Positions 9,586 to 17,190 of a DNA stretch of 64,000 nucleotides are shown in pieces (positions within the stretch are counted from its first letter, which is position 1; each line of letters begins with the position of its first letter). The stretch is from CAZWRK01 sp964635875 (GTDB lineage: Bacteria; Pseudomonadota; Gammaproteobacteria; Burkholderiales; Aquaspirillaceae): NCBI GenBank assembly GCA_964635875.1, contig CAZWRK010000002.1:1-64000 (forward strand), given 5' to 3'. Made by a program: the position numbers and the translations under genes. The notes beneath the pieces are model-generated. The model had not been told where the DNA came from, made no database searches, and saw only the letters and a list, made by a program, of their open reading frames with translations.

Positions 9586-11202
9586 CTACTCCAGCCGGAG
9601 AGCGCCGTCGGGCCACCTGCTGCCTTGGCGGCGGCTCCTGATCCGGTGGGCCTTCGCCTGAGGCCGAAGATCCAGGAGCTTCATCGGCATGGTGGGGCTG
9701 CCCAGCGCCCGGTACATGGCGGCACGGTGATTGCCGTCGATGACCACCCGACGCCCATCGGGGGCGATGACGACGTGGGGGTCGTAGCCCGCCCGGAAGG
9801 CTTCGCCGCCCAGGACCACCTTGTTGATGGACGACGACGAAACCATCGCCTCGGAGGCCCACAGCGGGTCGCTGGTGGACACGGGGATCGACGGGAGGTT
9901 GTCCCAGCCCGTGAACGCCTGGGCCTCCTTGAACCACGCCTCGTCGGTCACGGAGGGGTCGTACTGGAGGCCGAACGAGGTGATGGGGGTGTCCAGCCTG
10001 CCCGCAGCGGTCTTGGACGAGTGGGTCTTCTTGTGACAGGAGTTGCACAGCCACTCCACGTCCAGGGGCTTGTCGTAGTCGGAGTGGTGGCCGTTGATCT
10101 GCCCACCCTTGCCGCACCGGGAGCACTTCTTCGGCTTCTTCTTCTTCCCGTCGCGCACGGCGTTGTTGAGTTCGGTGTGGGCGTCGTAAGCCTTCGTGCC
10201 GGGCTCGGTCCACGCCGTCTTCGCAGCCGTGCGGGGGAAGACCCACCAGCCGTCGCGGCCGTAGCGGTTGGCCCAGACCACCCGGTAGCTGGAGGGCTCC
10301 ATGATCTGCGCCGCGGGGAGGTCGTAGCCGGGATCTCGCACGAAGGAGGTGGTGATGGCTGCGAGCGCCTCTTCACGAGGCCACAGGAACGACGCTGGGG
10401 TGGCCGAGGCATTGTCGCCGTAGATGATCGGGCGGTTGTCGGTGTCCACGAGGTAGACCCGGCCCTCGCCCTGGGCCATCCACTCGGACTCGTCGCCGTA
10501 GCCAGCGGCCTTCGCAGCCGTCTTGCGGCCCTGGGCCACGAGGTCGTCGCCGCTCTCCACGCCGAGGAAGAAGGCGGTGGGGTCGGCGGGCTCTTCGACC
10601 AGGAGCGAGTTCTCAAAGAACGAGAGGCCGTAGCAGATCTCCCGCACGAGCACGTCCTCCTGGGCTCCGGTGGCGGCGTTCTTGCGCCGGATGCGCTGGC
10701 CCTTGTTCCGCTTGACGTGCTGGCAGTAGTCCAGGGGCGTCACGGCCTTGTTCCCGCAGAACGAGCACTTGGAGTAGGCCACGTCACAGCCCATGCTCGT
10801 GCGGTCGATCTCTCCGGCGAGGATGGCTCGGGCGAGCTTGGGGAAGTTGATGGCATCGACCTCCATCAGCACTTCGACCCAGGTGTCCGGGGTGCCGTCC
10901 GGGTTCACGTCCTCGTGGAGCGCAGCGTCCACGATCACGCCTCGGGCGCGGCGGTGGTTCTCGTTGTGGTGGTTCACGAACACCGGCTTGCCCACGAAGG
11001 TCCGGTACGCCTGCTTGATCTCTTCGGCGGGGAACTCATCGAAGTTGTCGTTGCAGCGCGACGAGATCGCCCGAGAGCGGACGTAGAGGTAGCCCGGCCT
11101 CGGCGTGTAGAGGAACTCGTGCCGATGGGCGTCCTTCATCAGACCGTGGCCGGTCTGGGCGGTACGGGCTGAGAGGATGGCGAAGGAGGCGAACTTGAGC
11201 AT
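9586..11202 (-). CDS. Prohead protease fused to zinc, HNH-like and ParB-like domains
   Basis: A 538-residue protein. Residues 65-145 resemble phage prohead (capsid maturation) serine proteases: GKPVFVNHHNENH supplies the candidate catalytic His (78/79) and GEIDRTSMGCDV the candidate Ser (136). A zinc site follows (C146, C149, C160, H162). Residues about 362-394 form an HNH-like finger (CSRCG, GHHSDYDKPLDVEWLCNSCH). The C-terminus (about 455-515) is a ParB-like domain (IDGNHRAAMYRALG). KTAA, PRTAAKTA and SARTAQ motifs separate the parts. Proheads need such a protease to cut scaffold and propeptides; fusion to DNA-acting domains is unusual. ATG 11202 lies 7 bases after a putative -10 box, so the message may be leaderless. 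The protease call rests on motif resemblance only. Confidence 0.6.
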   Translation of the reverse strand: MLKFASFAILSARTAQTGHGLMKDAHRHEFLYTPRPGYLYVRSRAISSRCNDNFDEFPAEEIKQAYRTFVGKPVFVNHHNENHRRARGVIVDAALHEDVNPDGTPDTWVEVLMEVDAINFPKLARAILAGEIDRTSMGCDVAYSKCSFCGNKAVTPLDYCQHVKRNKGQRIRRKNAATGAQEDVLVREICYGLSFFENSLLVEEPADPTAFFLGVESGDDLVAQGRKTAAKAAGYGDESEWMAQGEGRVYLVDTDNRPIIYGDNASATPASFLWPREEALAAITTSFVRDPGYDLPAAQIMEPSSYRVVWANRYGRDGWWVFPRTAAKTAWTEPGTKAYDAHTELNNAVRDGKKKKPKKCSRCGKGGQINGHHSDYDKPLDVEWLCNSCHKKTHSSKTAAGRLDTPITSFGLQYDPSVTDEAWFKEAQAFTGWDNLPSIPVSTSDPLWASEAMVSSSSINKVVLGGEAFRAGYDPHVVIAPDGRRVVIDGNHRAAMYRALGSPTMPMKLLDLRPQAKAHRIRSRRQGSRWPDGALRLE

Positions 11203-11204
11203 CT

Positions 11205-11239
11205 CACCTCTTAGGTGGTCTCACCCCCAGGTGGACAGG
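11205..11239 (-). promoter_or_regulatory. Conserved late-promoter-like element, copy 1
   Basis: Minus-strand element with CCTGTCC, 17 bases, then CCTAAGAGGTG. It sits between the stop of the preceding small gene and ATG 11202 of the protease gene. The CCTAAG box ends 7 bases before the ATG, which would make the mRNA leaderless. Three more copies occur, at 20658, 34018 and 38343. Confidence 0.6.
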
Positions 11240-11240
11240 C

Positions 11241-11426
11241 TCAGGTGCGGATCTTCCTGCGCCTTCCGTCGGGCTCCCAGACCGTCACCTGACGCCCCTT
11301 GCCCTCGGCCCTGCGGACGTGGGCCAGGGCCTCTTCCAGATCGGCCAGGTCGTACCTCCAGGCCCTCCTGTTTCGGAGGACATCGGCGGTGCCATCGGGC
11401 TCAAGGCGGATGATGTATGCGTTCAC
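11241..11426 (-). CDS. Small hypothetical protein
   Basis: A 61-residue protein if translation starts at GTG 11426, which overlaps the stop of the 32-residue gene upstream in a GTGA arrangement. An in-frame start 24 bases earlier (11450) is possible but would overlap that gene more. The sequence is charged, with an N-terminal strand-rich part (AYIIRLEPDGTADV) and a very basic end. No family was recognised. It ends the block of small genes and is followed by the conserved element preceding the protease gene. Confidence 0.65.
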   Translation of the reverse strand: MNAYIIRLEPDGTADVLRNRRAWRYDLADLEEALAHVRRAEGKGRQVTVWEPDGRRRKIRT

Positions 11427-11521
11427 CGTCCACCGCCGATCGGAAGGCACGACTGGTGGTATCGCTTGCGGGCGCGGCGGGTCGTGTGGATCGCCTCAGG
11501 CGTAGGGATCAGCGTGGTCAT
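11423..11521 (-). CDS. Predicted 32-residue small protein
   Basis: This short reading frame starts at ATG 11521, overlapping the stop of the ASCH gene as ATGA, and ends in a TGA overlapping the GTG start of the next gene. Both junctions match the coupled starts used throughout this operon, which is the main evidence that it is real. The product is basic, with one Cys, and has no recognised motif. It fills what would otherwise be an odd gap in a tightly packed gene series. Confidence 0.5.
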   Translation of the reverse strand: MTTLIPTPEAIHTTRRARKRYHQSCLPIGGGR

Positions 11522-12177
11522 CGTCCACCGCCGATCTGTGCGGCCACGTCATCGGGCAGCACGAACACGCCTTGCTTGCCCTTGCACGGGATCGGATCGC
11601 ACGGCTGCGGGTCGGACAGCAGCCAGCCCCAGCGGCCAGGCGTGAAGTCGCCCAGGGGAAGCTGCGGGTCAAGGTCCGGATCACGCCGTCCACCAACCAC
11701 CGTGCGCTCGTTGAGCATCGGATGGCGCGATGCCGCCGACCACCTGCGCTGACCCATAACGGGCGTGAACTTCCACCACATGAGGTGGCCGTCTGTCGTC
11801 GGGGTCAGGTGGTCGTGGGGCGGGTCCGTCATCGGCACAACGATCGGCAGGGCGTCGTCCACGGTGACCGTGCACACCACCGCACCGAGGGGCAGCGGGA
11901 GGGCGGCCTGGCCCACGTCGGCCCTAGACAGCCACCCAGGCCCCTGCGCCCCCGCCACGATGGCGATGCGCTCACCTGGCGTGAAGTCGGGGCAGGCCAT
12001 TCCGCCCTCGGCGTGGTAGCGCATGGGGCGATCACACTTCGGGCAGGACTCGTTGGTGTACCCGCTCGGTCCTTGGGGGAACGGATCGAAGTCGGTGGTG
12101 AGGATCGTCTTGTGGCCGAGAGCGATCAGCGTCGCCTCCACCGGATCGACGGTGACGGCCTTCACATCGCCGCTCAT
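11518..12177 (-). CDS. ASCH-domain-like protein
   Basis: A 219-residue protein. A zinc-type pair (CPKC, then a later Cys) lies near residue 45. The central and C-terminal part resembles the ASCH fold: PLPLGAVVCTVTVDDALPI, then RWGWLLSD and a final KGKQGVFVLPDD. ASCH domains resemble PUA domains and bind RNA or nucleotides; some are amidohydrolases or RNases. The ATG at 12177 overlaps the neighbouring stop. It belongs to a run of small accessory genes between tail-like proteins and the protease. Assignment is by motif resemblance. Confidence 0.6.
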   Translation of the reverse strand: MSGDVKAVTVDPVEATLIALGHKTILTTDFDPFPQGPSGYTNESCPKCDRPMRYHAEGGMACPDFTPGERIAIVAGAQGPGWLSRADVGQAALPLPLGAVVCTVTVDDALPIVVPMTDPPHDHLTPTTDGHLMWWKFTPVMGQRRWSAASRHPMLNERTVVGGRRDPDLDPQLPLGDFTPGRWGWLLSDPQPCDPIPCKGKQGVFVLPDDVAAQIGGGR

Positions 12178-12386
12178 CCCAGATCGCCCTGCACCGAGAC
12201 CTGGATGGACGGGGAGAGGGCGTAGAAGTGGTCCTCGCAGACCTCCACCCGAACCCTGGTCAGGTCCGGGAGGGCGGCGAACTGCACCTGGGCCTCCACG
12301 AACGCAGCGGGCACCACAGGGTTGCGGCACCCGAAGATCCCGCACCGCTTATGCGGCACACCGTCGAATCCCTCTTCGAAGCTCAC
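12174..12386 (-). CDS. Small Cys-rich hypothetical protein
   Basis: A 70-residue protein with CGIFGC near the N-terminus and a CEDH pair near residue 50, together able to bind one zinc. It overlaps both neighbours by four bases and so is translationally coupled. Function unknown; such single-zinc proteins are common in actinobacteriophage accessory blocks. Confidence 0.65.
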   Translation of the reverse strand: MSFEEGFDGVPHKRCGIFGCRNPVVPAAFVEAQVQFAALPDLTRVRVEVCEDHFYALSPSIQVSVQGDLG

Positions 12387-12820
12387 GAGTGGTACCCCCT
12401 CATGTAGTCGCGCACCAGGGCCACCCCGGACGCCTTGCCCTTGAGCCTGGCGACCACGAGCGGGTCGTCCCCGGCCTTCTCCGCCATCTGATCCAGGTTG
12501 GCCTCTGCGATCTCAGCCCGGTCAGCGAGGTCGGTCCAGTTCGCCGTCAGCCGCTCCACCCGCTCCAGCGTTTCGTCAACCCTGTGGTTGAGTCGCCGGG
12601 CAACGGCAGCCTCGGCGTCACGATCAGAGATCAGCCGCCCCACGGCCTCCAGGGAACTGGCTGCCTTGGATGACCCAAGGCAGCCAGGCGACCCGAGCGC
12701 CTCGTGCAGCTTGTCCCACTCGGCCAAGACCTCCATCGCCTCGGCCTTCCAGCGACGGAGTTGGTCAAGCTCCACATCCTCGGGGGAGAACCCCTCATCC
12801 CGTGTTCCCATGTCAGACAT
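12383..12820 (-). CDS. Helical hypothetical protein
   Basis: A 145-residue, charged, mostly helical protein; residues about 20-120 have heptad-like spacing compatible with a coiled coil. It starts MSDMG at ATG 12820 and overlaps the next stop. No family was recognised. Confidence 0.65.
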   Translation of the reverse strand: MSDMGTRDEGFSPEDVELDQLRRWKAEAMEVLAEWDKLHEALGSPGCLGSSKAASSLEAVGRLISDRDAEAAVARRLNHRVDETLERVERLTANWTDLADRAEIAEANLDQMAEKAGDDPLVVARLKGKASGVALVRDYMRGYHS

Positions 12821-13040
12821 CCTCTCTCAGTTGCCGTGCCTCGTGGTACAGGTGCCAGTTGGCGGTGTGGTACTTCTTCATCACATGCCCGAGCCAGGCG
12901 TACCAGCCGTAGCCGGTGTCGAAGTGCCAACGCCCCTTGGCCCCGCAGGAGCAACGCCAGCGGTACTCGTTATCAGGCCACCTCTGCTCTTCTCCATCGA
13001 AGGTGTGCGAGCCGATGGCGAAGCCCTCGCGGTCAGCCAT
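12813..13040 (-). CDS. Small zinc-finger-like protein
   Basis: A 75-residue protein with a CSCG pair followed by several histidines and aromatic residues (GYGWYAWLGHVMKKYH), suggesting a one-zinc finger. ATG 13040 overlaps the stop of the gene above. A longer extension through the adjacent N run is not supported. Function unknown. Confidence 0.65.
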   Translation of the reverse strand: MADREGFAIGSHTFDGEEQRWPDNEYRWRCSCGAKGRWHFDTGYGWYAWLGHVMKKYHTANWHLYHEARQLREDV

Positions 13041-13578
13041 CAGTACCTCCCCCACCCATCGAACCATCGACCGAGCTTCGCCAGCCGGTTGAAGCCCCGG
13101 ATGGTGAACCGCTCCATCGGAGGAAGCCCCCATCGGATGAGCGACCCCAGCGGGTAGTAGAGCTTGNNNNNNNNNNNNNNNNNNNNNNNNNNNNNNNNNN
13201 NNNNNNNNNNNNNNNNNNNNNNNNNNNNNNNNNNNNNNNNNNNNNNNNNNNNNNNNNNNNNNNNNNCTCCATCGGAGGAAGCCCCCATCGGATGAGCGAC
13301 CCCAGCGGGTAGTAGAGCTTGTTGGGCCAGCCATCGACCACCACCGACCGGGCGAGACAGAAGACCGCCCTCGGCAGAGACTCGGCGTATCCAGCGTTCC
13401 AGGGGTCGGTGCCTCCAGGCCCGAAGAGCCACCACCAGGGGCGACCGTGAGGGGCAAGGATGTTGCCGTCCTCATCCTCCATCACGTCAGGTCCGGGGTC
13501 GCAGGTCGGCATCTTGGCGATCTGAACTTCCAGCGCCCCGCCGAACAAGGACCAGTCGATCAGGTCTCGCTCACCCAT
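13040..13578 (-). CDS. Hypothetical protein, interrupted by an assembly gap
   Basis: The gene starts at 13578 (MGERDLIDW) and ends at 13040. A 100-N run splits it, but the 55 bases on each side of the run are identical. Removing the N run and one copy leaves 384 bases, an uninterrupted 127-residue frame, so the gap looks artificial. The product is Trp-rich with a PWWWLFGPGG segment. No family was recognised. Confidence 0.65.
13112..13321. other. Assembly gap with duplicated 55-bp flanks
   Basis: N run 13167-13266. The 55 bases at 13112-13166 repeat exactly at 13267-13321. This is the pattern left when a scaffolder joins contigs that share one k-mer without merging it. The true sequence probably lacks 155 of these positions. 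Confidence 0.9.
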
Positions 13579-13906
13579 CTTCGTCCTCCCCGTCGGCGCG
13601 CAGGAAGAACTCGCCGTCCTCCCAGCCCCAGGTGCCGCCCTCGGTGGCCTCGTTCAGCGCCGCCTCGGCCTTGTCTGCCACCTCCACGCACGCCTCGGTG
13701 TGCGGGTTGCCGATGTCCCAGACGCCCCCAGGACCGATCGACCCTGCGAGAGAGCCGTCGTTGGCCTTGGGGAAGTCCTGGGAGAGCTTGAGGCCGAGCA
13801 TCCGATCGGCCAGCGTGACGACGGCGGCGAGGCCGTACTGCCCGGTGTGGCCGTCGATGTAGCAGCCAGGGATGACCGGGACGCCCTTGATGGTCGGGTG
13901 GTTCAT
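13571..13906 (-). CDS. Hypothetical protein
   Basis: A 111-residue acidic protein starting MNHPTIKGV at ATG 13906, overlapping the stop of the HicA-like gene. A central segment (AVVTLADRMLGLKLS) and an acidic tail (DGEDEDG) are visible. No family was recognised. Confidence 0.6.
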   Translation of the reverse strand: MNHPTIKGVPVIPGCYIDGHTGQYGLAAVVTLADRMLGLKLSQDFPKANDGSLAGSIGPGGVWDIGNPHTEACVEVADKAEAALNEATEGGTWGWEDGEFFLRADGEDEDG

Positions 13907-14148
13907 CAGATCTCCAGTCCCGCTCGGCGCAGTTGGGCGATCGTGTTCTTGTTCGATCGCGAGTCGGACGGGGTGGAGGGCGAGAAGACGAACCCCTTGC
14001 CCGACGGGGGCACCCACTTGAGGTGGCTCCCGCCTGTCTTCGTCACCGACCACCCCTTCTTCATGGCGATGCGAGCGATCTTGCAAAGCTCGCGATCGGG
14101 GGTGAGCTTGCTCGGGTCCACCCGCCTCGGGATGCCGCCCCCGCTCAT
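13906..14148 (-). CDS. HicA-like mRNA interferase fold protein
   Basis: An 80-residue protein matching the small HicA family: a helix with MKKGWSV, then TKTGGSHLKW, where the His of the GGSH motif is the usual catalytic residue, and a C-terminal helix NKNTIAQLRRAGL. HicA toxins adopt a double-stranded-RNA-binding fold and cut mRNA. No HicB-like antitoxin (RNase H-like plus HTH) is visible among the neighbours; the next genes have different features. Orphan HicA proteins in phages may act on host transcripts. It starts at ATG 14148, overlapping the neighbour's stop. Confidence 0.65.
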   Translation of the reverse strand: MSGGGIPRRVDPSKLTPDRELCKIARIAMKKGWSVTKTGGSHLKWVPPSGKGFVFSPSTPSDSRSNKNTIAQLRRAGLEI

Positions 14149-14519
14149 GCGTTGCCCCGGTAGCTCTTGCCGAGGCTGATGAGGAACTGGCTCACCGGCA
14201 CGGCGTCGGAGATGGACGGCAGCCACTTCTCCTGGACGTAGCTGGGCACCTGATAGCCCGGCACGTTCACGGGGTAGCACTTGCCCATCAGCGGGAACGA
14301 GAGGATGTGGGTGTTGCCCACGAGGCTCGCCCCAGCCTCGGAGAGCGGGGTGATGACCATGACGTAGCGGGTGCCGTTGCCAGGCTGGAGGTCGATGACC
14401 AGCGCCCGATCCGGGTCGGCCAGGAGGTTGGCGGCAGCGGCCTGGGCCGCTTCGTCCACCTTGTCGCTGTCGTAGTGGTCGATGGGGCTGCCCTGGTACT
14501 CGGTGACGATGGTGCTCAT
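14145..14519 (-). CDS. Hypothetical protein
   Basis: A 124-residue protein starting MSTIVTEYQGSPID. It has a strand-rich centre (YVMVITPLSEAGASLVG) and no recognised motif. It precedes the HicA-like gene with a four-base overlap, so it could be tested as a partner, but it does not look like HicB. Confidence 0.6.
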   Translation of the reverse strand: MSTIVTEYQGSPIDHYDSDKVDEAAQAAAANLLADPDRALVIDLQPGNGTRYVMVITPLSEAGASLVGNTHILSFPLMGKCYPVNVPGYQVPSYVQEKWLPSISDAVPVSQFLISLGKSYRGNA

Positions 14520-14548
14520 GGTGCTGGGATGCTCCTTGGTTGCTGGGA

Positions 14549-14923
14549 TCAGGGATTGACGTACTCGGTGGAGGGGTCGCCGTTCTCTCGGCGTCGTCCG
14601 GTGCGAGGGTGGCGGTGCCAGCCTTCCGGCTCACCAGTACCGTCCCACCGTGACGCTGCGGCGATGGCTTCCCTGGCGCTGTGGTAGCACCAACGGTCTT
14701 CGTAGCCCCACGCGTCATCGGTGTAGCCCCAGATGACGGCGTGGGTGAACAGGAGGGGCAGGATGCCGACGTAGCGCCGGTCGTCCAGCCGACGCACAAG
14801 CATCTTCTCGCCCCGGTCGTCCCACCAGACCCAGAGGCTCGTGTCCTCGGGCAGTTGCGGGAGGATGGAGATGGTCTGGACGTGAGCCAGAGAGTCGGGC
14901 AGATCGGTGTGCTCCATGCTCAT
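14549..14923 (-). CDS. Hypothetical protein
   Basis: A 124-residue Trp- and Arg-rich protein starting MSMEHTDLPDS at ATG 14923, overlapping the stop of the zinc protein above. Segments such as SLWVWWDDRGEKMLVRRL suggest a beta fold. No family was recognised. Confidence 0.6.
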   Translation of the reverse strand: MSMEHTDLPDSLAHVQTISILPQLPEDTSLWVWWDDRGEKMLVRRLDDRRYVGILPLLFTHAVIWGYTDDAWGYEDRWCYHSAREAIAAASRWDGTGEPEGWHRHPRTGRRRENGDPSTEYVNP

Positions 14924-15219
14924 CCGAACATCTCCCCGCACGCCCCGCACCGCTCCTGGTGACCCTGGAGGTTGTCCCGGAAGACGACCTTCGGGAAGTC
15001 GTCGCTGTCGAAGGTGGTCTCGTCCATCCGGTCGATGCCGAAGGCCGTGGCGATCTCGTTGAGGTTGTCCTCGGTGGGCATCACCGGACGGAGACCCTGG
15101 ACCGGCGAAAGCTGCCAGCCGTCGAAACGGGTGTCGTTCTCCACCGCCTCGTTGATGCACTCGGGGCAGTAGCGGTCGGCCTTGAAGTCGTAGGCCACGA
15201 TGTCGGTCGCGTGGGCCAT
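14920..15219 (-). CDS. Zinc-ribbon-like small protein
   Basis: A 99-residue protein with YCPEC near residue 16 and CGACGEMFG at the C-terminus, a split zinc ribbon typical of small actinobacteriophage proteins. ATG 15219 overlaps the neighbouring stop; an in-frame ATG at 15228 is also possible. Function unknown. Confidence 0.65.
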   Translation of the reverse strand: MAHATDIVAYDFKADRYCPECINEAVENDTRFDGWQLSPVQGLRPVMPTEDNLNEIATAFGIDRMDETTFDSDDFPKVVFRDNLQGHQERCGACGEMFG

Positions 15220-15950
15220 CAGCCCCATCCCTTCTCGGCGCACTTGGGGCCGATGCCGACCTTGCGCCAGTCGCTCGTGAGCCCTCGGTTGCACACGCCG
15301 CACCGTTCGAACTCCACGCCGTAGAGCTTGGCGGCGGCGAGGGAGTCCTCAGCGATCTTCGCCACGATGGCCTCGGCGGCGTGGGGCTGGACGAGGATCT
15401 CGTTGTCGGAGGCCATGACGTACACCTGGCCCTCGTGACAGTGGTAGAAGCGCACCTCGCCCTCGTGGGTGATGGCGTAGCGCCCCTCGGGGAAGGGGAA
15501 GTCGGTCTGGCAGGGACCGTCGTGGTAGACGACCCACTTGCCCTCGTCGTTCTTCTCCAGGAGCCCGGCCTCTTCGGGAACCTGCCGTCCGCAGAGGTCG
15601 CACTTCTGGGCGTACTTGTTGCGGCGCTGGCGCTGGGGCTGGGGCTGGGGCTGGGGCTGGGGAGCTTCCTCAGCGACCTCGGGCACCTCGGGGCAGACCG
15701 AGTGCTGGACGGTCCACTTGCCGTCCACCCTGGGGCCGAGCAACCCGGCCTCGGCGTCGATCCAGACCCCACAGTGGAGGCACTTGCCGCCGTAGCGGTT
15801 CGGCTTGCCGGTGCGGGCGGTCGCCGGAGCGAAGGTAGCCGGGGCCGGGGCCGGGGTGCTGGTCACCGTCTGGGTGACCAGCAGGACTACCGATGGCCCC
15901 CGGTCCTGCCGGAGATCCGCATAGCTGGAGATGGTGCTCAGGTCGCTCAC
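15219..15950 (-). CDS. Multi-zinc protein with DUF6011-like C-terminus
   Basis: A 243-residue protein starting at GTG 15950, seven bases after a -10 box, so probably leaderless. It has a CLHC pair near 57, a QPQPQPQPQ linker, a CDLCG pair near 118 and a C-terminal CGVCNRGLT then GIGPKC, resembling DUF6011 ribbons. The other part resembles strand-rich binding modules. It is the first gene after a promoter and tandem palindromes and heads a run of small coupled genes. Function unknown. Confidence 0.65.
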   Translation of the reverse strand: MSDLSTISSYADLRQDRGPSVVLLVTQTVTSTPAPAPATFAPATARTGKPNRYGGKCLHCGVWIDAEAGLLGPRVDGKWTVQHSVCPEVPEVAEEAPQPQPQPQPQRQRRNKYAQKCDLCGRQVPEEAGLLEKNDEGKWVVYHDGPCQTDFPFPEGRYAITHEGEVRFYHCHEGQVYVMASDNEILVQPHAAEAIVAKIAEDSLAAAKLYGVEFERCGVCNRGLTSDWRKVGIGPKCAEKGWG

Positions 15951-15957
15951 GGGAACG

Positions 15958-15986
15958 ACTCTATCGGGAAGCTGGCGGGCGTGCAA
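15958..15986 (-). promoter_or_regulatory. Sigma70-like promoter, leaderless GTG start
   Basis: Minus-strand TTGCAC, 17-base spacer, TAGAGT, then seven bases to GTG 15950. The upstream part (GGATGCTTGCACG and a CGCCAG in the spacer) recurs at the promoter of the 35485-36378 gene. Confidence 0.6.
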
Positions 15987-16007
15987 GCATCCCTTGTGTG
16001 CCTGCCA

Positions 16008-16047
16008 CGTCCTAGATCTAGGTCAGGGCGTCCTAGATCTAGGTCAG
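16008..16047. promoter_or_regulatory. Tandem palindromic operator-like sites
   Basis: Two copies of a 19-base direct repeat, each holding the 12-base perfect palindrome CCTAGATCTAGG (16011-16022 and 16032-16043). Centres are 21 bp apart, two helical turns. They lie just upstream of the promoter at 15958-15986, and the second copy overlaps the stop of the preceding gene. This suggests a dimeric DNA-binding protein acting on the downstream operon. Confidence 0.6.
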
Positions 16048-16424
16048 AGGGTCACCGCCACCGTGATCTGGACCTGATCGCCCGATCGCAGGGTGACAGG
16101 GTAGTCCAGCAGGGTTTCGAACACCAGGACGCCGCTCGTGGCGTCGTTGAAGACACCGACCTTGTTGATCGTGACCGTCTGGTCCGAGGTGAAGGTCTTG
16201 GTCAGCGTGTAGATGTCCGTGCCCGAGGTGTGGGCGTAGACGCCCTGAGCCCGGACCAGCGTGCCCGAGTCGATCTCACCGGCCAGCGTGGTGTTGCCAG
16301 CCGCAGGGGCGTTGGCATCGGCGGTGAGGCCGATGTAGCAGGCCGGGGCGTAGTCGCCCGTGCCATCGGAGCCGGTGTCGCCCATCACCGCTGCCTGGAA
16401 GTCGCGTCCTGCGTCGGTCCTCAT
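16044..16424 (-). CDS. Putative virion or tail-associated protein
   Basis: A 126-residue protein from ATG 16424 (MRTDAGRDFQ), with AGGGAGAAGG just upstream as ribosome site; a GTG 21 bases earlier is less likely. The sequence is strand-rich, with GVFNDATSGVLVFETLL and a C-terminal SGDQVQITVAVTL, a pattern often seen in tail-fibre or baseplate modules. It follows two other probable tail proteins. Exact role unknown. Confidence 0.5.
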   Translation of the reverse strand: MRTDAGRDFQAAVMGDTGSDGTGDYAPACYIGLTADANAPAAGNTTLAGEIDSGTLVRAQGVYAHTSGTDIYTLTKTFTSDQTVTINKVGVFNDATSGVLVFETLLDYPVTLRSGDQVQITVAVTL

Positions 16425-16696
16425 CGGCCTTCTCCCTGTCCCCACCCTGCCGGGCGTCGGTTCGATCGTGCGCTGATGCCGAGGTGCTCCAGGAGCATCC
16501 GCTGGAGCGAGGCGTCCTCGGCCTTGACCCAGACGGCGGGCTCGCCGGGCCGGATGTGCCGAGGGAGCAGATCCTTGATGGACAGGAACGCCTCGGTGGT
16601 CCCCAGCCCATCAGGGATGCGGATCTTGGTGGTCCGCTGACCCTCCCGGCCATCCACCCCGGCCTCATGGCCGATCTCAACGAGGGTCGTCGCCAT
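16421..16696 (-). CDS. Small hypothetical structural protein
   Basis: A 91-residue protein starting MATTLVEIG at 16696, coupled to its neighbours by short overlaps. It has a basic, Arg- and Gly-rich C-terminus and no recognised motif. The position between two tail-like genes suggests a virion role. Confidence 0.5.
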   Translation of the reverse strand: MATTLVEIGHEAGVDGREGQRTTKIRIPDGLGTTEAFLSIKDLLPRHIRPGEPAVWVKAEDASLQRMLLEHLGISARSNRRPAGWGQGEGR

Positions 16697-17181
16697 CAGA
16701 GGTCGGCCACCACGAGNNNNNNNNNNNNNNNNNNNNNNNNNNNNNNNNNNNNNNNNNNNNNNNNNNNNNNNNNNNNNNNNNNNNNNNNNNNNNNNNNNNN
16801 NNNNNNNNNNNNNNNNGCCTCGTTGTAATACTGCGAGTGGTCGTCGCGGGTGTCGTCTTCGATGTGCTTGTTGGCCTCGCGGTAGTCCAGGGCGACGGCG
16901 ACGTGCTCCACCTGGGCTCCGTGATCGTGGGCGTAGCCGACGTTGGGGCCGGTCTCGGTGCCGTCGAAGCCGCGCTGCACCTCCATCTCGGTGGCGGTGT
17001 AGCTCGTGACGAGCATGGCCTCTTCGGTCGCCGTGCCACGATCGACGGCGATCGTGAACGGGGCGGTGGGGAAGTCAGCCGTGGAGACCACAGGGATGGT
17101 GGTCTGCGAGGCGTCGATGCCCACGCCGACGTTGTTGATGCTCGTCGGCTGGGCGGTGTTGGAGTAGTAGCGAAGGGCCAT
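16696..17181 (-). CDS. Tail-fibre-like protein N-terminus, interrupted by gap
   Basis: The gene starts at 17181 (MALRYYSNTAQ) with AAGGACAG upstream. About 120 residues are readable: a beta-rich domain, then HDHGAQVEHV and DDHSQYYNE, a pattern common at the neck of phage tail fibres and spikes. A 100-N run (16717-16816) hides the rest, and only LVVADL and a stop are seen beyond it. The gap has no duplicated flanks, so its true length is unknown and the real protein may be longer. Confidence 0.5.
   Translation of the reverse strand: MALRYYSNTAQPTSINNVGVGIDASQTTIPVVSTADFPTAPFTIAVDRGTATEEAMLVTSYTATEMEVQRGFDGTETGPNVGYAHDHGAQVEHVAVALDYREANKHIEDDTRDDHSQYYNEXXXXXXXXXXXXXXXXXXXXXXXXXXXXXXXXXXLVVADL
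16717..16816. other. Assembly gap, length unknown
   Basis: 100 N inside the tail-fibre-like gene. Flanks show no shared sequence, so real bases are missing here. Confidence 0.95.
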
Positions 17182-17190
17182 CTGCTGTCC

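Noticed and set aside
15633..15662. Short tandem repeat (ctgggg units) as a possible regulatory repeat
   Set aside because: It encodes the QPQPQPQPQ linker of the multi-zinc protein in frame, which explains it.
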